Positions 46,712-56,508 of a stretch of DNA of 64,000 bases are shown piece after piece. This DNA comes from Gracilariopsis chorda (Eukaryota > Rhodophyta > Florideophyceae > Gracilariales > Gracilariaceae), in assembly GCA_003194525.1 (NCBI GenBank), contig NBIV01000020.1, forward strand, positions 124,001-188,000, written 5' to 3'. Numbering within the stretch: position 1 is the first letter of the stretch; each line of letters begins with the position of its first letter. Below the pieces are notes generated by a model. It saw only the letters and a list, made by a program, of their open reading frames with translations. It was not told the origin of the DNA and did not search any database. The translations under genes were made by a program, and so were the position numbers.

Positions 46712-47431
46712 CACAAATGCGCCTGCCAAAAAGGGCACGAAAGGTCTGTTCAACATACCTGTGCGGAGCACAGGGTTGGGCCTCACAGTGTGGGTAAAAT
46801 GTTCCATGCAGTCCAGATCCATCAACAAGACCAAGGCGGGAAGGAGTTTGTTGAAGCCGGGCGGGAGTCGAGCCCACTCGCCAACACCCGAAGATGAGGC
46901 GCCCACCGGAACCGGCTTGGGTGTCCCCTCCCCACCCCAGCCCATTTCCGGCTGCACCTCATGTACCATCTCATGACCACATCCCTGAGAGAGAACACCC
47001 TGTGCCCCCTGCATGGACGGAATACTTCGACTAGGAACATTTCCATCCACACCACACGATTGACGCCTCCTAAGAAGCATAGATGAAGTTGATAGTTACC
47101 TGTTCGCATCGCAATCGCTCGCACCTTAGTGAACATAAGAAGAAAAGAAAATTGTTGTCGGTGTTTAGCTCTCCTCCATCATCAACTGCATCTCCTGATG
47201 TCTGAAATGAGTTGCAGAATGCTTACCTGAAATCTCAAAGTGTCGAACGCCCCTGCCACCAGCTCCTCCTTCTCCCCTCCTTCATCACATTACACTCCGC
47301 CACCCCCACTAGTGGTACCCCGTTCGCGTTCCCAGGGATGCCCGATAACCTGAAGAGAACTGAGGAGAAAGGAGGATGGCAGTCTGACGATATCTGTCTG
47401 GCTTCTTATAATGTTCGAACGCTGCCTGCAT
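46712..47431. repeat. Dispersed repeat A, copy 2
   Basis: Copy of 27437-28150; the 98% core is 46749-47230. At its right end one + frame reads DDICLASYNVRTLPA, which recalls the start of LINE-type endonucleases (SYNVRTL). The family is therefore perhaps a non-LTR element, but this is weak. Confidence 0.8.
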
Positions 47432-48477
47432 AAGTGGACAGTTCACATTCTCGCTCGCTCGCACTGCTCATAGCATTTTGTCAGGAGCTCATCTGCTGAC
47501 GGCACGCAAGAAAAGGTCCTTCAATACGATCTCCCACAAAAATAGAACGTTTGCCTAGTATGATTTTGCTTCGGTCTCAACTTTTTCCAGCTTCTGTGGC
47601 ACACGGTGCTTGGAATTCACGAAATAACTTTGTGGAGGTCGTGGACAAACACACTTTGTCGTCTCTATCTAAGTTTCTCATGCTTATCTTGGTATCGTCG
47701 CCGATTTGGGCTTCTACTCTCGCCGTTCGAGATGAAATTCATTAGACCTACGATTCACCGATCAGTTAAGCATCAGTGCAAACACTTCAACCTGCTTTTT
47801 TGTTCGTGAGTCGTTGCTGGGCTCAGTTGTGTACTCCACTGATCATCTTCTGCGTTGCTCCCCTCGATCGTCAATGATGTCGTATTCTATGACGCGCTTC
47901 TAAGTATTGGAACACGTTCCATCTATCCCTGCGCTCTCTCTAGAGCATCTAAAAACGGCAGAAGCCCCATTTTGCGTTCAGCAGTGTACGTTATCTCACT
48001 TGGGAGGCCCAATTTCCTCATCTAGGACGAAATGTAGTACTTCCCTGCCGTTGTGTTGAGATTCTGTCAGAACACCGTGCGTATAGAAAATGAAGGGCAT
48101 CCGAAGATAGCGATGACTTATGCCGTAGACGTGATCGAATAGATACCCGTCATTTGAGATATTACTTTTATACCTGCCTTTCGCGGTTAGTGAGGCGTGC
48201 ACACATTAACCTAGAACCCAACTCAACTTTTTCATGCGGCACAGCCAAGCATGGTCACGCCGTTTTGAAGATGGTAGTACTCTCTCTGTACAGGATTTGT
48301 TTGGGATAGAAGTATACCACCTCAGGAACAGGACGCAAACAGCTTGTGCTTGAATGTTTCGAAGAACGCTATTGAGAACACATGCTCGTTAATCGTACTT
48401 TCAGAAGTTCATAAACGAGCACGTACTTCAGGATGCACCGTTTACAGAGTGTGTTGCTTTTCAACAGACTAGACAGA

Positions 48478-49389
48478 TTAGAAGTTTAGCAAAATGCGAT
48501 CCTCAGGAACACCAGCGTCTATCAAAATGTTTCGAACGTCTTCAGTCATGCCTTTCAAGCCGCAAAGCAAGGCTGCAGTCTGGCTTGGGTGTTCAACACC
48601 AATATCTTTCAAAGCATGTTGAACGTACCCAGTGCGCCCTGTCCATGTCTCAGCTGCTTGTTCAGGTTTAGACATGACTGGTATAATTTCGACACCATCT
48701 TCCTCCCACATTCCGAATCGGCTTCTGCACGCCATTCTTTCCGGGTATCTGGCGCCGTAAAAGAGTTTCACCGACCTTCTCTTGGCCACTTGCAGTCCAT
48801 TCAATCTTGCCTCTATGGCGGCGCGTATTGGTGCAATGCCGGAACCCGTAGCGAACAAGAGTATGTCCTTGGGCTTGTTTTGCTCGTCGTAGGCTGCAAG
48901 ATTGAGTTTTGACATGGGAAAACCTTTGCCCATAATAGGACTGATTTCAACCTGGTCTCCCTCCTTGACTGCACAGATGGACTTGGTGCTCTCGGTTTCT
49001 TTGATAATAAACTCAAAGTACCCAGCGATGTTTGGTGCACACGCCAGTGCAAAGAAGGAAGGTTTCTCTTCCGGAGAAAGTCGCATCTGTACAAACATGC
49101 CTGGCACACGGTATTCGTCGCAGAGAGAACCCCTCTCGGCAGTGACGCCGACATTGACGACGATGTATCGGTGATCTTCGCATTCTGGGGAGTTCTCAAC
49201 GACTCGGACGCGGTTCCATGGGGTGCCTTGCTGCACAGAGGCCAAAGGAGCAATCCGGTGTACCTGGGGTGGTGCTTGGGGGCGGCATGGCAGACGAGTG
49301 TACAACCTCAAGGTTCGGCACAATGGTAAAGCACGGCTCCGGAGCGCCAAGGGCGCGGCCGTTACGAATGCTGTTCGAGCTCTCCGCAT
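48478..49389 (-). CDS. Plastid-targeted FNR-like FAD/NAD(P) oxidoreductase
   Basis: Ferredoxin-NADP reductase superfamily protein, 303 residues from ATG 49389. The first 50 residues are Arg/Ala/Leu/Pro rich without acidic residues, which fits a plastid (or mitochondrial) transit peptide. The FAD domain follows (about 55-165: EYRVPGMFVQMRLSPEEKPS, then VKEGDQVEISPIMGKGF). The nucleotide-binding domain has FATGSGIAPIRAAIEARL (the GxGxxP loop), VKLFYGARYPERM and TAALLCGLKGMTEDVRNILI, and ends ILLNF. It resembles the single-domain plant proteins of the pKIWI502 type rather than photosynthetic FNR. Partner and substrate are unknown. It diverges from the DNAJC21 gene. Confidence 0.85.
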   Translation of the reverse strand: MRRARTAFVTAAPLALRSRALPLCRTLRLYTRLPCRPQAPPQVHRIAPLASVQQGTPWNRVRVVENSPECEDHRYIVVNVGVTAERGSLCDEYRVPGMFVQMRLSPEEKPSFFALACAPNIAGYFEFIIKETESTKSICAVKEGDQVEISPIMGKGFPMSKLNLAAYDEQNKPKDILLFATGSGIAPIRAAIEARLNGLQVAKRRSVKLFYGARYPERMACRSRFGMWEEDGVEIIPVMSKPEQAAETWTGRTGYVQHALKDIGVEHPSQTAALLCGLKGMTEDVRNILIDAGVPEDRILLNF

Positions 49390-49980
49390 GGTGAGAAGTG
49401 ATAGCGATCTAGCAAGTTGGTAGTATCGTTTTCAGAGTCGAGAACCTACGTCGAGATGAGATGTGTGAAGTCTCCGAGTGTGGAGAGGAGTCAGGTGGGA
49501 GATTTGGTTGTTAAGCAAAAGAAAGGAGAAAGAATGAGAATGCAGCTAAGACTTGAATTGAGGGTTGTTGAGAGAGATTTTTTCCAAACGATTGCGGTTG
49601 TGTGGTGAGGGAATGCGATCATCTTGTGCAAGTGCTCCACGATTCGAGCAACGGCCACATTTGTGGCCTCCTCATTGGTTATTGCAATATGAATGGCACC
49701 AGTGGCTACTTGGCAACGGCGGCACTGCTTTCTGGTGCCTGGCACGAGTGGATACAGCGGCGCCAAGCGTGCTGCACGGGACCACATCAGAAGCTTCAAC
49801 GATGAGCCGTTCGCTGCCCGTGCCGCGAGGTTGCGACTGATCGACCACCAGCTTCCTCTCGCCCCTTCAGCCCAACCTTCGGCTACTGTTTGCCACACCA
49901 ACGGTAAAACCAATCCGCACCCTCAACTTCAAAAACAGAAACTTACTCAACCAGCTGAGCAAGCATCACTCAGTCCCAAC
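49390..49980. promoter_or_regulatory. Divergent promoter (FNR-like / DNAJC21)
   Basis: 591 bp. ACCAACGGTA, the reverse form of the shared motif, lies at 49897-49906, 75-84 bp before the DNAJC21 start codon. An open frame runs through the right part from an ATG at 49693 but lacks family similarity and is treated as leader. Confidence 0.5.
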
Positions 49981-51537
49981 ATGGCGCCGCCTCCAAAATG
50001 TCTTTACGAGACTCTGCAGATCTCAACCAGCGCCACAGACGCCGAAATCAAGAAAGCGTACAGGATTCAGGCGCTGGCGCATCACCCCGACAAGAACCCA
50101 GACCGTCAGGAGCAGGCCGAAGAAACATTCAAAGCGATTCAACACGCGTATGGAGTTCTGTCCGATCCGCATGAACGCGCCTGGTATGACGCCCACCGCG
50201 ACCAAATTCTGCGCGGAAAGGACCCTGTTTCAGGCGAGTCTCAGCCTTCTAGTGCCACTGAAGCCAACCTGTTCGCCTACTTCAGTAACTCGGCTTGGAA
50301 GGGTTATGACGGCGAGGGCGGCTTTTACAACGTTTTTGAAACTTTGTTTGAACAACTGTGGAGGGAGGAAACTGCAGCGTCGCATAAGGAAAAGGCCAGA
50401 CCTGCTCCAAAGTTTGGAAACGCGAGCACGCCTTGGGAAGAGGTACGCTCGTTTTACCAAGAGTGGGAGCCGTTTTCGTCGTCCAAATCGTTTGCGTTTG
50501 GAGATAAGTGGAACCTTGCCGACGCGCCTAATAGAGAGTATCGAAGGGCTATGGAGAAGGAGAACAAAAAGCAACGCGCCAAGTTCAAGAAAGAGTTTAA
50601 TAACAACGTTCGTGAGCTTGTCAAATTTGTTAAGAAGAGGGATCCGCGCGTGATCAAGAGACGGGAGCAGGAAGAGAAGGAACGGGAAGAACGAGAAGAG
50701 GCTCGAAAACAGAACGAGGAGATGGAAAAGGAAAAGAAACGAGACGAGGCACAGCGAGTTAAGGAAGCCAGAGAAGCTGTACTTGAAGAGGATGCAGATG
50801 CACTTGATGAAATCCTGGCTGGTATAGCGCTTGACGAAAAGATTGAGCGAAGAAAGCAACGACGTCGGGCGAGGGGGACTGACGATGACGGCGATGATGA
50901 TACCCCTGACGATGATGAACAAAATGATGACTCTGACGTAGATGAGCACGACCAATTCTCGAGCGAAGAAGAGCTTGTAGAGGATTTGTATTGTATCGCT
51001 TGTAAAAAGGTATTTCGCACCGCTGCACAAAGAGCGGATCATGAACGATCGAAAAAGCATAAGGCGGCTACAGCGAAGATGAAACGACAGGTTTTACAAG
51101 AAGAGGAGCAGTTCGTAGGGGAGGGAGAGAAATCAGATACGGATGCTCAGGGAATGGAAGACAACGTTGCAGCGGATGAGGGGTATTCGGCGAGTGCTGC
51201 GTCATCTAAGTCGAAGAAAAAGCGTAAACGAAAGGCTCGAATGCAGTCATATAGCAGTCTGAAAGAGGACGGGGCGGAAGAAGGTCAGGGACTTGCAGAT
51301 CATAATGCAAATTCAGAACGTGATGAAAAGGAGGAAGGGCGAGGTGATGCAGAGGCGGAGCCCAAGGAAAAAGTATTGTCGAAGAAGGAGAAGCGAAAAC
51401 TGAGAGAGGAAAAGAAAAAGGCTGCGGCGGCTGTTCACAAATGTAATGTATGTTCGGAACAATTTCCGTCGCGTTCAAAGCTCATGAAACATGTGAATGA
51501 TGTGGGTCATGCGTTGCATGTAGAACGAAGGAGATGA
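49981..51537 (+). CDS. DNAJC21: DNAJC21 / JJJ1-type J-protein
   Basis: J-domain co-chaperone that works with Hsp70 in late cytosolic maturation of the 60S ribosomal subunit; 518 residues. I chose ATG 49981 because the family starts right at the J domain (CLYETLQIS); an in-frame ATG at 49693 would add 96 unrelated residues. The J domain spans about 6-72 with HPD in AHHPDKNP. A JJJ1-type region follows (AWKGYDGEGGFYNVFETLFE and WNLADAPNREYRRAMEKENK), then a long charged coiled coil, a C2H2 finger at about 338-362 (YCIACKKVF...RSKKH), acidic and Lys-rich stretches, and a C-terminal C2H2 finger at about 490-515 (CNVCSEQFPSRSKLMKHVND). This J plus two-finger layout is that of DNAJC21/Jjj1. Confidence 0.92.
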   Translation: MAPPPKCLYETLQISTSATDAEIKKAYRIQALAHHPDKNPDRQEQAEETFKAIQHAYGVLSDPHERAWYDAHRDQILRGKDPVSGESQPSSATEANLFAYFSNSAWKGYDGEGGFYNVFETLFEQLWREETAASHKEKARPAPKFGNASTPWEEVRSFYQEWEPFSSSKSFAFGDKWNLADAPNREYRRAMEKENKKQRAKFKKEFNNNVRELVKFVKKRDPRVIKRREQEEKEREEREEARKQNEEMEKEKKRDEAQRVKEAREAVLEEDADALDEILAGIALDEKIERRKQRRRARGTDDDGDDDTPDDDEQNDDSDVDEHDQFSSEEELVEDLYCIACKKVFRTAAQRADHERSKKHKAATAKMKRQVLQEEEQFVGEGEKSDTDAQGMEDNVAADEGYSASAASSKSKKKRKRKARMQSYSSLKEDGAEEGQGLADHNANSERDEKEEGRGDAEAEPKEKVLSKKEKRKLREEKKKAAAAVHKCNVCSEQFPSRSKLMKHVNDVGHALHVERRR

Positions 51538-52236
51538 GTTTGCCGGCTTTACGTGTATGCTGAGTACATGGCGTGGGAGTTGCGCCATGATAAGTATATG
51601 TACAGAAATAAGGTCGTTTGTAAAGTACGAGGAACCCCAACGCCTTTGTTTTCTCTAGTGATGCTCCTGAGGTCCGTAAAGAGCTCACGAAGTAAGAGAC
51701 ACTAAACCCATGATTACATTAGAAATGCACACCAAGTGGAAGTGTCACCGTTGTTTCCTGGTACCCTTGTGCTGAACCTTTGTATCTCTCAGTCTAAAGT
51801 CTACCGTGGGTACCGTTGGTATCATCGTTGGTGACCAGATCAACCAGGCTTTGTCGTGCATCATCAGCGCAGAGAGAGCAATACGGCACCAGTGCAACCG
51901 TGAGACGATTGAGGGTATTGGAAAAAACTTGAAAACTTTTTCAAGGTTTCGGAACAAGCACGGCCAGAAGAACGAAGATCGCGGATACGACTGAAACGTG
52001 CGAAGTATAGAACGTAACGAAGCAAGTCACAGGGGGTAATCCTCCCGCGGATCAAGAGGAAGCTAACGTGGTATTCAGAGAAACGCGAGACTGAAGACGT
52101 GAGTTTGTCAGCAATACCCACAGCTGAAGTGCTGCGATTTGGTAAGGGCAATATAACCGAGGACAGAGATCAAAGCAAGTGAGGTATACAAGTTCCAAAG
52201 CGTCACTAGCAGCATATTGCATAATCGAAAACTCAA
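51538..52236. other. Spacer upstream of mL54
   Basis: 699 bp. It contains TACCGTTGGTA at 51811-51821 within a cluster of related half sites (CTACCGTGGGTACC and ATCGTTGGTGACC). No gene supported. Confidence 0.5.
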
Positions 52237-52672
52237 ATGCATTTGCTACAGATTGCGAGACATCGCTTGGTTACAGGGGTGCTGCGAAGGCAGTTTGGAA
52301 GCGCGTCCCAAGTAGGTGACACAAATGACGGATTCGCACGCATGAACATCTACAAAAACGGCGCTCAAGCGCCCAAAGAAATGGTACGTGCGTCTTTCTT
52401 CTTAACGTGGTTGTGATGTGTGTTTGATGATTTTGCTGACTTGGTGTATCTAGAAGGATGAGGAGTATCCCGATTGGTTGTGGAGACTACATGACGCTCA
52501 GGCTACCAAGGAGGAATTGCTTAGAGAGGCCAGAAAACTGTTCGATGAAGGTGGATATGATCGCGTGTTCGAGTGCATGCACGAAAGTCGGATGAAACGA
52601 TTGTTCAAACTGAATAACCGTGAACGAATTAAGATGAATAACGCGAGACGTAAAGGAGGACAAGTTGTGTAG
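52237..52672 (+). CDS. MRPL54: Mitochondrial ribosomal protein mL54 (spliced, two exons)
   Basis: Large-subunit mitoribosomal protein, 121 residues from two exons: 52237-52383 and 52454-52672. The 70-bp intron (52384-52453) has GTACGT at its 5' end, a CTGAC branch-like site and TCTAG at its 3' end, in phase 0. Exon 1 supplies an Arg-rich mitochondrial presequence (MHLLQIARHRLVTGVLRRQF) and MNIYKNGAQAPKEM. Exon 2 begins KDEEYPDWLWRL and ends NNRERIKMNNARRKGGQVV. The junction rebuilds the family hallmark, matching human mL54 VNIYKEGQ...DAEYPEWLF. Without the intron the exon 2 frame has no ATG near its start, so the gene is easily missed. Confidence 0.85.
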
Positions 52673-53533
52673 TTTGAACGTGTATACTGTTGTGCTCTTA
52701 GTGTGGATAACTTAGACTTGATACTTGTTGTTAAGCTTGCTTTGAAACAAAAAGTGATGCTTGGATGATTCATGTAAAGCACTCGAGTGGAGTTATGGTG
52801 AGAGTGGGGCTGCAACAGCAGTACCGTTGATACTAGCGTATTCAGTGAATTACGACGTTGAAATTGGACTGCAGTGGAAGGCATGCTGAACATCTTAGCG
52901 CTATGTGTCGGGCAAATCAGGGTTGCGCACAGCGGTGTGCATCGCGGGCAAGAACGGCAGGGGATTGGGGACTTATAACCCAGCGTACGGAGCGTGCGAA
53001 AGATAGTGCGAAAGGAGGAGCGAGTGTCGTGAGCACGCCACGTTGTGTATGGAACGACCCACGAGACGACGAGAGGAACGGGATGCGCGTCGCGGCGGCG
53101 GTAAAGGGCTACATGCACTGGCCGCAGCGCCTTTTAAGAAGTACTCGGGCGAGGAGTCGAAGGATGCTCCACATACATCGAGCCAGGATGACTTGGCGCG
53201 TCACGTCGCGCGTCGCGAGGCAACTCGCTGTGAAGCGCAAAACAGAGCGATTCGCGTAAAAAACGGCGGCTTGAAAATCGGCGCAAACGCTCCAAGTCAG
53301 CCTGAAACGAGCACGTCACTGTCGCTGCCCGGCAGCCAAGCGTCAGAAGCGCCCCTCGGCAGTGTGGACTCCACACTCCACACGAGCCTTCCCCGTCGTC
53401 AAGCGCGCGCGCATCTGTTCACCGCGATGTGTTCTAATAAGCGTTGGCTGCTGTCGCACTCCCATGCGCCTCAACGCCGCTTCATCTCACACCCCTCTTT
53501 GCTGCACCCCCGCCAAATTCACTCGCTTCCGCT
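52673..53533. other. Spacer upstream of the PAK-like kinase
   Basis: 861 bp. A partial motif copy (GTACCGTTGATAC) lies near 52821. The last 150 bp is a C-rich leader. GC-rich frames on both strands at 52.86-53.6 kb look like noise. Confidence 0.45.
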
Positions 53534-54898
53534 ATGTACGCTGAATCTATTCGCCGCGTCTTCAGATCGCTTTCACCGCGAAAGTTCTCCCCGCATGTCG
53601 GACAGGAAGAACAGCTGACTTACCCTTCTCAAACCGCCGCACCGTCCCGTGAACCTTCTTCACCTGCGCAGTCGCAATCCTGTGTCGAAGCTGCTTGTGA
53701 ACAATATTCGCGTTATATCGATCGCCTTTCCACACGCGCTGCTCAAGCTGCTCATGTACAGCCTGACACGCCTGAAGAAAAGAAATCCGAATCTCCGCCA
53801 CCTACGTTTCACTCGCCTGCAAATCGTCTCAACCGCCGTGCAGTCCGCGATGTAACGCTTTTGTTTGACAATCTCGACCAATGTGATTTGTCCAAAGAGA
53901 ACGCTCTCCCCCCTTTGAACGGTATGCTGGAGGAGAATATCCCTCCACCACAGCAGTTGACTACCTTGTCTATTGAATCTACCACTAAGTCATCTTGCGA
54001 CCAAACTTTGGACGAATTACCTCCGATGCACGTCGACGTTGACCCTTGCGTGCATTATTATCATTTTGTTCCGATTGGGAAAGGTGGAAGTGGGAGTGTG
54101 TATTTCGCGCAATCGAAAGCAGACCGAAAGCAATATGCACTTAAGAAAGTCAGCCCCACAACCCCGGCCAAGTCGCGCGCCTTGGAGAATGAGATCCGCA
54201 CCATGCATGCGCTTAAACATGACAACATAGTACAGGGTTACGGTGCCTACAGTCATCACTCTAACGTATGGATTGTCATGGAAGCGATGGACATTGGTTG
54301 TTTGACGCACGTCTTGGACTTTTTGCGCGACAAGTCATACCTTCTGTCCGAGAATCATATCGCCTATATTTTGAGGGAGACCTTGAAGGGGCTCTGGGCA
54401 ATGCATTCCAGACACTGCATGCATCGGGATATCAAGAGCGATAACGTACTTGTGTCTTCAGATGGCGATGTCAAACTTGGCGATTTTGAATATACGGCCG
54501 AACTCACCGCGAAAAGCCCGAAACGAAGAACCGTTGTTGGCACTGCCTGGTGGATGGCGCCTGAAACGGTACGAAGTAGCTTTTATGATTACGGCGCTGA
54601 TGTGTGGTCTATTGGCATTCTGTCCATTGAATGTGCGGAGTGGGTGCCGCCTCTCTTTGGCATGGACACTACTGAGGCTATGCAAGTCATTCGAGAGGGC
54701 GTTCAAACTCAGGGTTTCAAACGACCGGACATCTGGAGTCCGCAGTTTGCAGACTTCGTCAGAGGTTGTCTTGTACGAGATCGCGACGAACGCTATTGTG
54801 TGCAGGACCTGTTGAAGCACCCTTTCCTTGACAAGGCTTGTTCAAAAGCCCAGATGGCCAACGTTTTCAGGGCTGTGCGCGGAATGCCTCCGCTTTAG
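53534..54898 (+). CDS. PAK/STE20-like protein kinase with DFE instead of DFG
   Basis: 454 residues from ATG 53534 (the upstream frame has no ATG). The first 180 residues are mostly disordered, Ser/Pro rich; SLSPRKFSPHVG near the start weakly recalls a CRIB (Rac/Cdc42-binding) motif. The kinase domain runs from about 185 to 445: IGKGGSGSVYFAQSKADRKQ, the glycine loop of PAK kinases; YALKKV; HRDIKSDNVLVSSDGDVKLG; GTAWWMAPETVRSSFYDYGA; and DVWSIGILSIECAEWVPPLF. This is STE20/PAK by motif. The magnesium-binding DFG is DFE (residues 317-319, GAA at 54488-54490). The Asp is kept, so activity is possible but the loop would be altered. Confidence 0.86.
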   Translation: MYAESIRRVFRSLSPRKFSPHVGQEEQLTYPSQTAAPSREPSSPAQSQSCVEAACEQYSRYIDRLSTRAAQAAHVQPDTPEEKKSESPPPTFHSPANRLNRRAVRDVTLLFDNLDQCDLSKENALPPLNGMLEENIPPPQQLTTLSIESTTKSSCDQTLDELPPMHVDVDPCVHYYHFVPIGKGGSGSVYFAQSKADRKQYALKKVSPTTPAKSRALENEIRTMHALKHDNIVQGYGAYSHHSNVWIVMEAMDIGCLTHVLDFLRDKSYLLSENHIAYILRETLKGLWAMHSRHCMHRDIKSDNVLVSSDGDVKLGDFEYTAELTAKSPKRRTVVGTAWWMAPETVRSSFYDYGADVWSIGILSIECAEWVPPLFGMDTTEAMQVIREGVQTQGFKRPDIWSPQFADFVRGCLVRDRDERYCVQDLLKHPFLDKACSKAQMANVFRAVRGMPPL

Positions 54899-55375
54899 TG
54901 GTTGTTATGTTGTGGAATCGCACTCTGTATCTAGATAATAGTAATGAAATGCTTGTGTGTTGCTTGGTAGCTAATTGTATAGGGATAACTCTTAGACAAC
55001 GTCTAGTCCTGACATCAGATAACAGTTGACTTTAAAAAAGGCTGACAAAAGTTTTGTGAACGGTTTTGCTTGGCTTGTTCTGACGCGCTGTGCTAAAGCG
55101 AAAGGAGAAAGCATGTGCAGATGAAGAAACCGAGGCGATCTTGTTTACTGGCGACTTGGGGAAGAGGGTGAAGAGCGTTGGACCGGTAACTCCAGGCAGA
55201 TATTGTGCGCATAGATGCATGCTAGTTTCTACAGTCATCACGAGCAGAATTACGACAGTGACGAAATAGACTGTTCGAGAAAAGACGAACAGAGCGTTCA
55301 GCATATTTTAGTGAAACTCTCCAAGCCGATGCGAAAGCGGTGCCAGGGGAGCGAGCGCCATGATTAATTCAATAG
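54899..55375. other. Convergent spacer
   Basis: 477 bp between 3' ends. A minus-strand open frame (55032-55304, 90 codons, ATG) begins with a hydrophobic stretch but has no family match I know and is not called. Confidence 0.45.
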
Positions 55376-55852
55376 TTAGCAGGTGGTGACCGAGGACTTT
55401 CCAGCAAGGATGAGGGCTACAATGAGACCGTAAAGCGCGAGGGCTTCTGCGAAAATGAGAATCAAAATCATGACGACGAACAACTTGGGCTGCTGGGCTG
55501 TGGCTCGGACACCGGCGTCACCGACAATTCCAATGCAAATTCCCGCGGCCAGTCCTGAAAGCCCGTTTGCCAACCCGGAAGCGAGATGGGCGAATCCGAC
55601 AAAGAAGGGATAGTTGGTTTCGGCGATTTGTCCAACCAGAATTACCGCTACGATCAAACCGTAGATACCGAGCACACCAGCCATAACAACGGGGATGATG
55701 CAACGCATGACTAGTTCGGGACGCATGACACCCATGGAGGCGACTCCGACGCCGGCTTTTGCTGTGCCATAGGCGGCACCGAGGTTCGAAAAGATAAGGG
55801 CAGAGGCGGCACCGGCAAAGCCGAAGAAGGATGCGGCGGGATCACAAGGCAT
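55376..55852 (-). CDS. V-type H+-ATPase 16-kDa proteolipid subunit c
   Basis: Membrane-rotor proteolipid of the vacuolar proton pump, 158 residues, a normal length for the family. ATG 55852 begins the classic N terminus ([20 protein letters not shown]); the frame stays open upstream but that part is Pro/Leu/Ser leader. Four membrane helices. Signature pieces are [67 protein letters not shown] and [20 protein letters not shown]. The last contains the proton-carrying Glu136. The upstream leader is strongly pyrimidine-rich on the coding strand. Works in vacuole and Golgi acidification. Confidence 0.96.
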   Translation of the reverse strand: MPCDPAASFFGFAGAASALIFSNLGAAYGTAKAGVGVASMGVMRPELVMRCIIPVVMAGVLGIYGLIVAVILVGQIAETNYPFFVGFAHLASGLANGLSGLAAGICIGIVGDAGVRATAQQPKLFVVMILILIFAEALALYGLIVALILAGKSSVTTC

Positions 55853-56508
55853 TTTGAGGAGTTTAGGAGGATAGATTAGAGTGCGGAGAGATAAAAGTTG
55901 ATGAGAAGGTAGGAGGGAGAGAGGGGGTAAGGGTAGGAGTAGGGGCGACTGGGAACGGGATGTGATGAGGGAGGGATGAATAAGAAGTAGAGGGAAGTCG
56001 GTTACGATAGCGGCGTTGTCCACAATTGCGTGCTGAAGCCTAACAGCTTCTATCGGTTCGCGTGTCCAAGCTTACAGCATGGACTTGGAGCGAATTGGGC
56101 CACGTGCTGTAGCGCGACGATGGGCTCTCTGCCCTTCGGGTTGGGCGAAAAGGAGTTGCTCTTTGCAAAACGATGAGCCCATTCGGCGCTGCTGGTGTAA
56201 GGACTCCACCACCAAGAAAAACGGAAATGCGCGCACAGCGTGCCGCTGGACAAGCAAAGCACGCGAGGTTGCTGTGCAACGTGTACACGCGTCGTGCTGT
56301 CCATCTTCGTCTGCAATTTTCGCTTTCCCTTTGGCAGTCGCCGTGGTCGTTATCCTGCCAGGTCTTTCTGCATCGATCTCAATAGCGTGCGACTGTTGGT
56401 TAATCGCACGTGAAGAGAAACGAATCAAGTGGTGCGGCCTCAAGCGGCTCCGCAAAATCTCTTTACTTTCTTTCCACTCCGCGAACGGAGCCCTTTCTGC
56501 TTCGTTTA
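55853..56508. other. Spacer upstream of V-ATPase c and downstream of the ARID gene
   Basis: 656 bp. C-rich leader (minus strand) to about 56.0 kb. The rest is GC-rich with overlapping open frames on both strands that show no family features. Confidence 0.45.

Larger units (their letters stand above)
44232..48477. other. Gene-free repeat island 2 with transposon relics
   Basis: 4.2 kb without a supportable gene. It holds the GGCT promoter, an integrase-like relic (45255-45420), repeat K in reverse (45555-45648), a 46-nt palindrome (45725-45770), repeat C (46163-46184), repeat B (46196-46319), a 33-nt hairpin (46463-46495), repeat A (46712-47431) and about 1 kb of AT-rich sequence with nothing recognised before the FNR-like gene. 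Confidence 0.5.

Noticed and set aside
49693-49980. 96-residue N-terminal extension of DNAJC21 from an upstream ATG
   Set aside because: J-proteins of this class begin at the J domain; the extension has no similarity and overlaps the promoter motif region.
55032-55304. 90-codon minus-strand frame with a hydrophobic N terminus
   Set aside because: Has an ATG but no family match, lies in a convergent 3' spacer and lacks a promoter-like leader. Kept only as a possibility.
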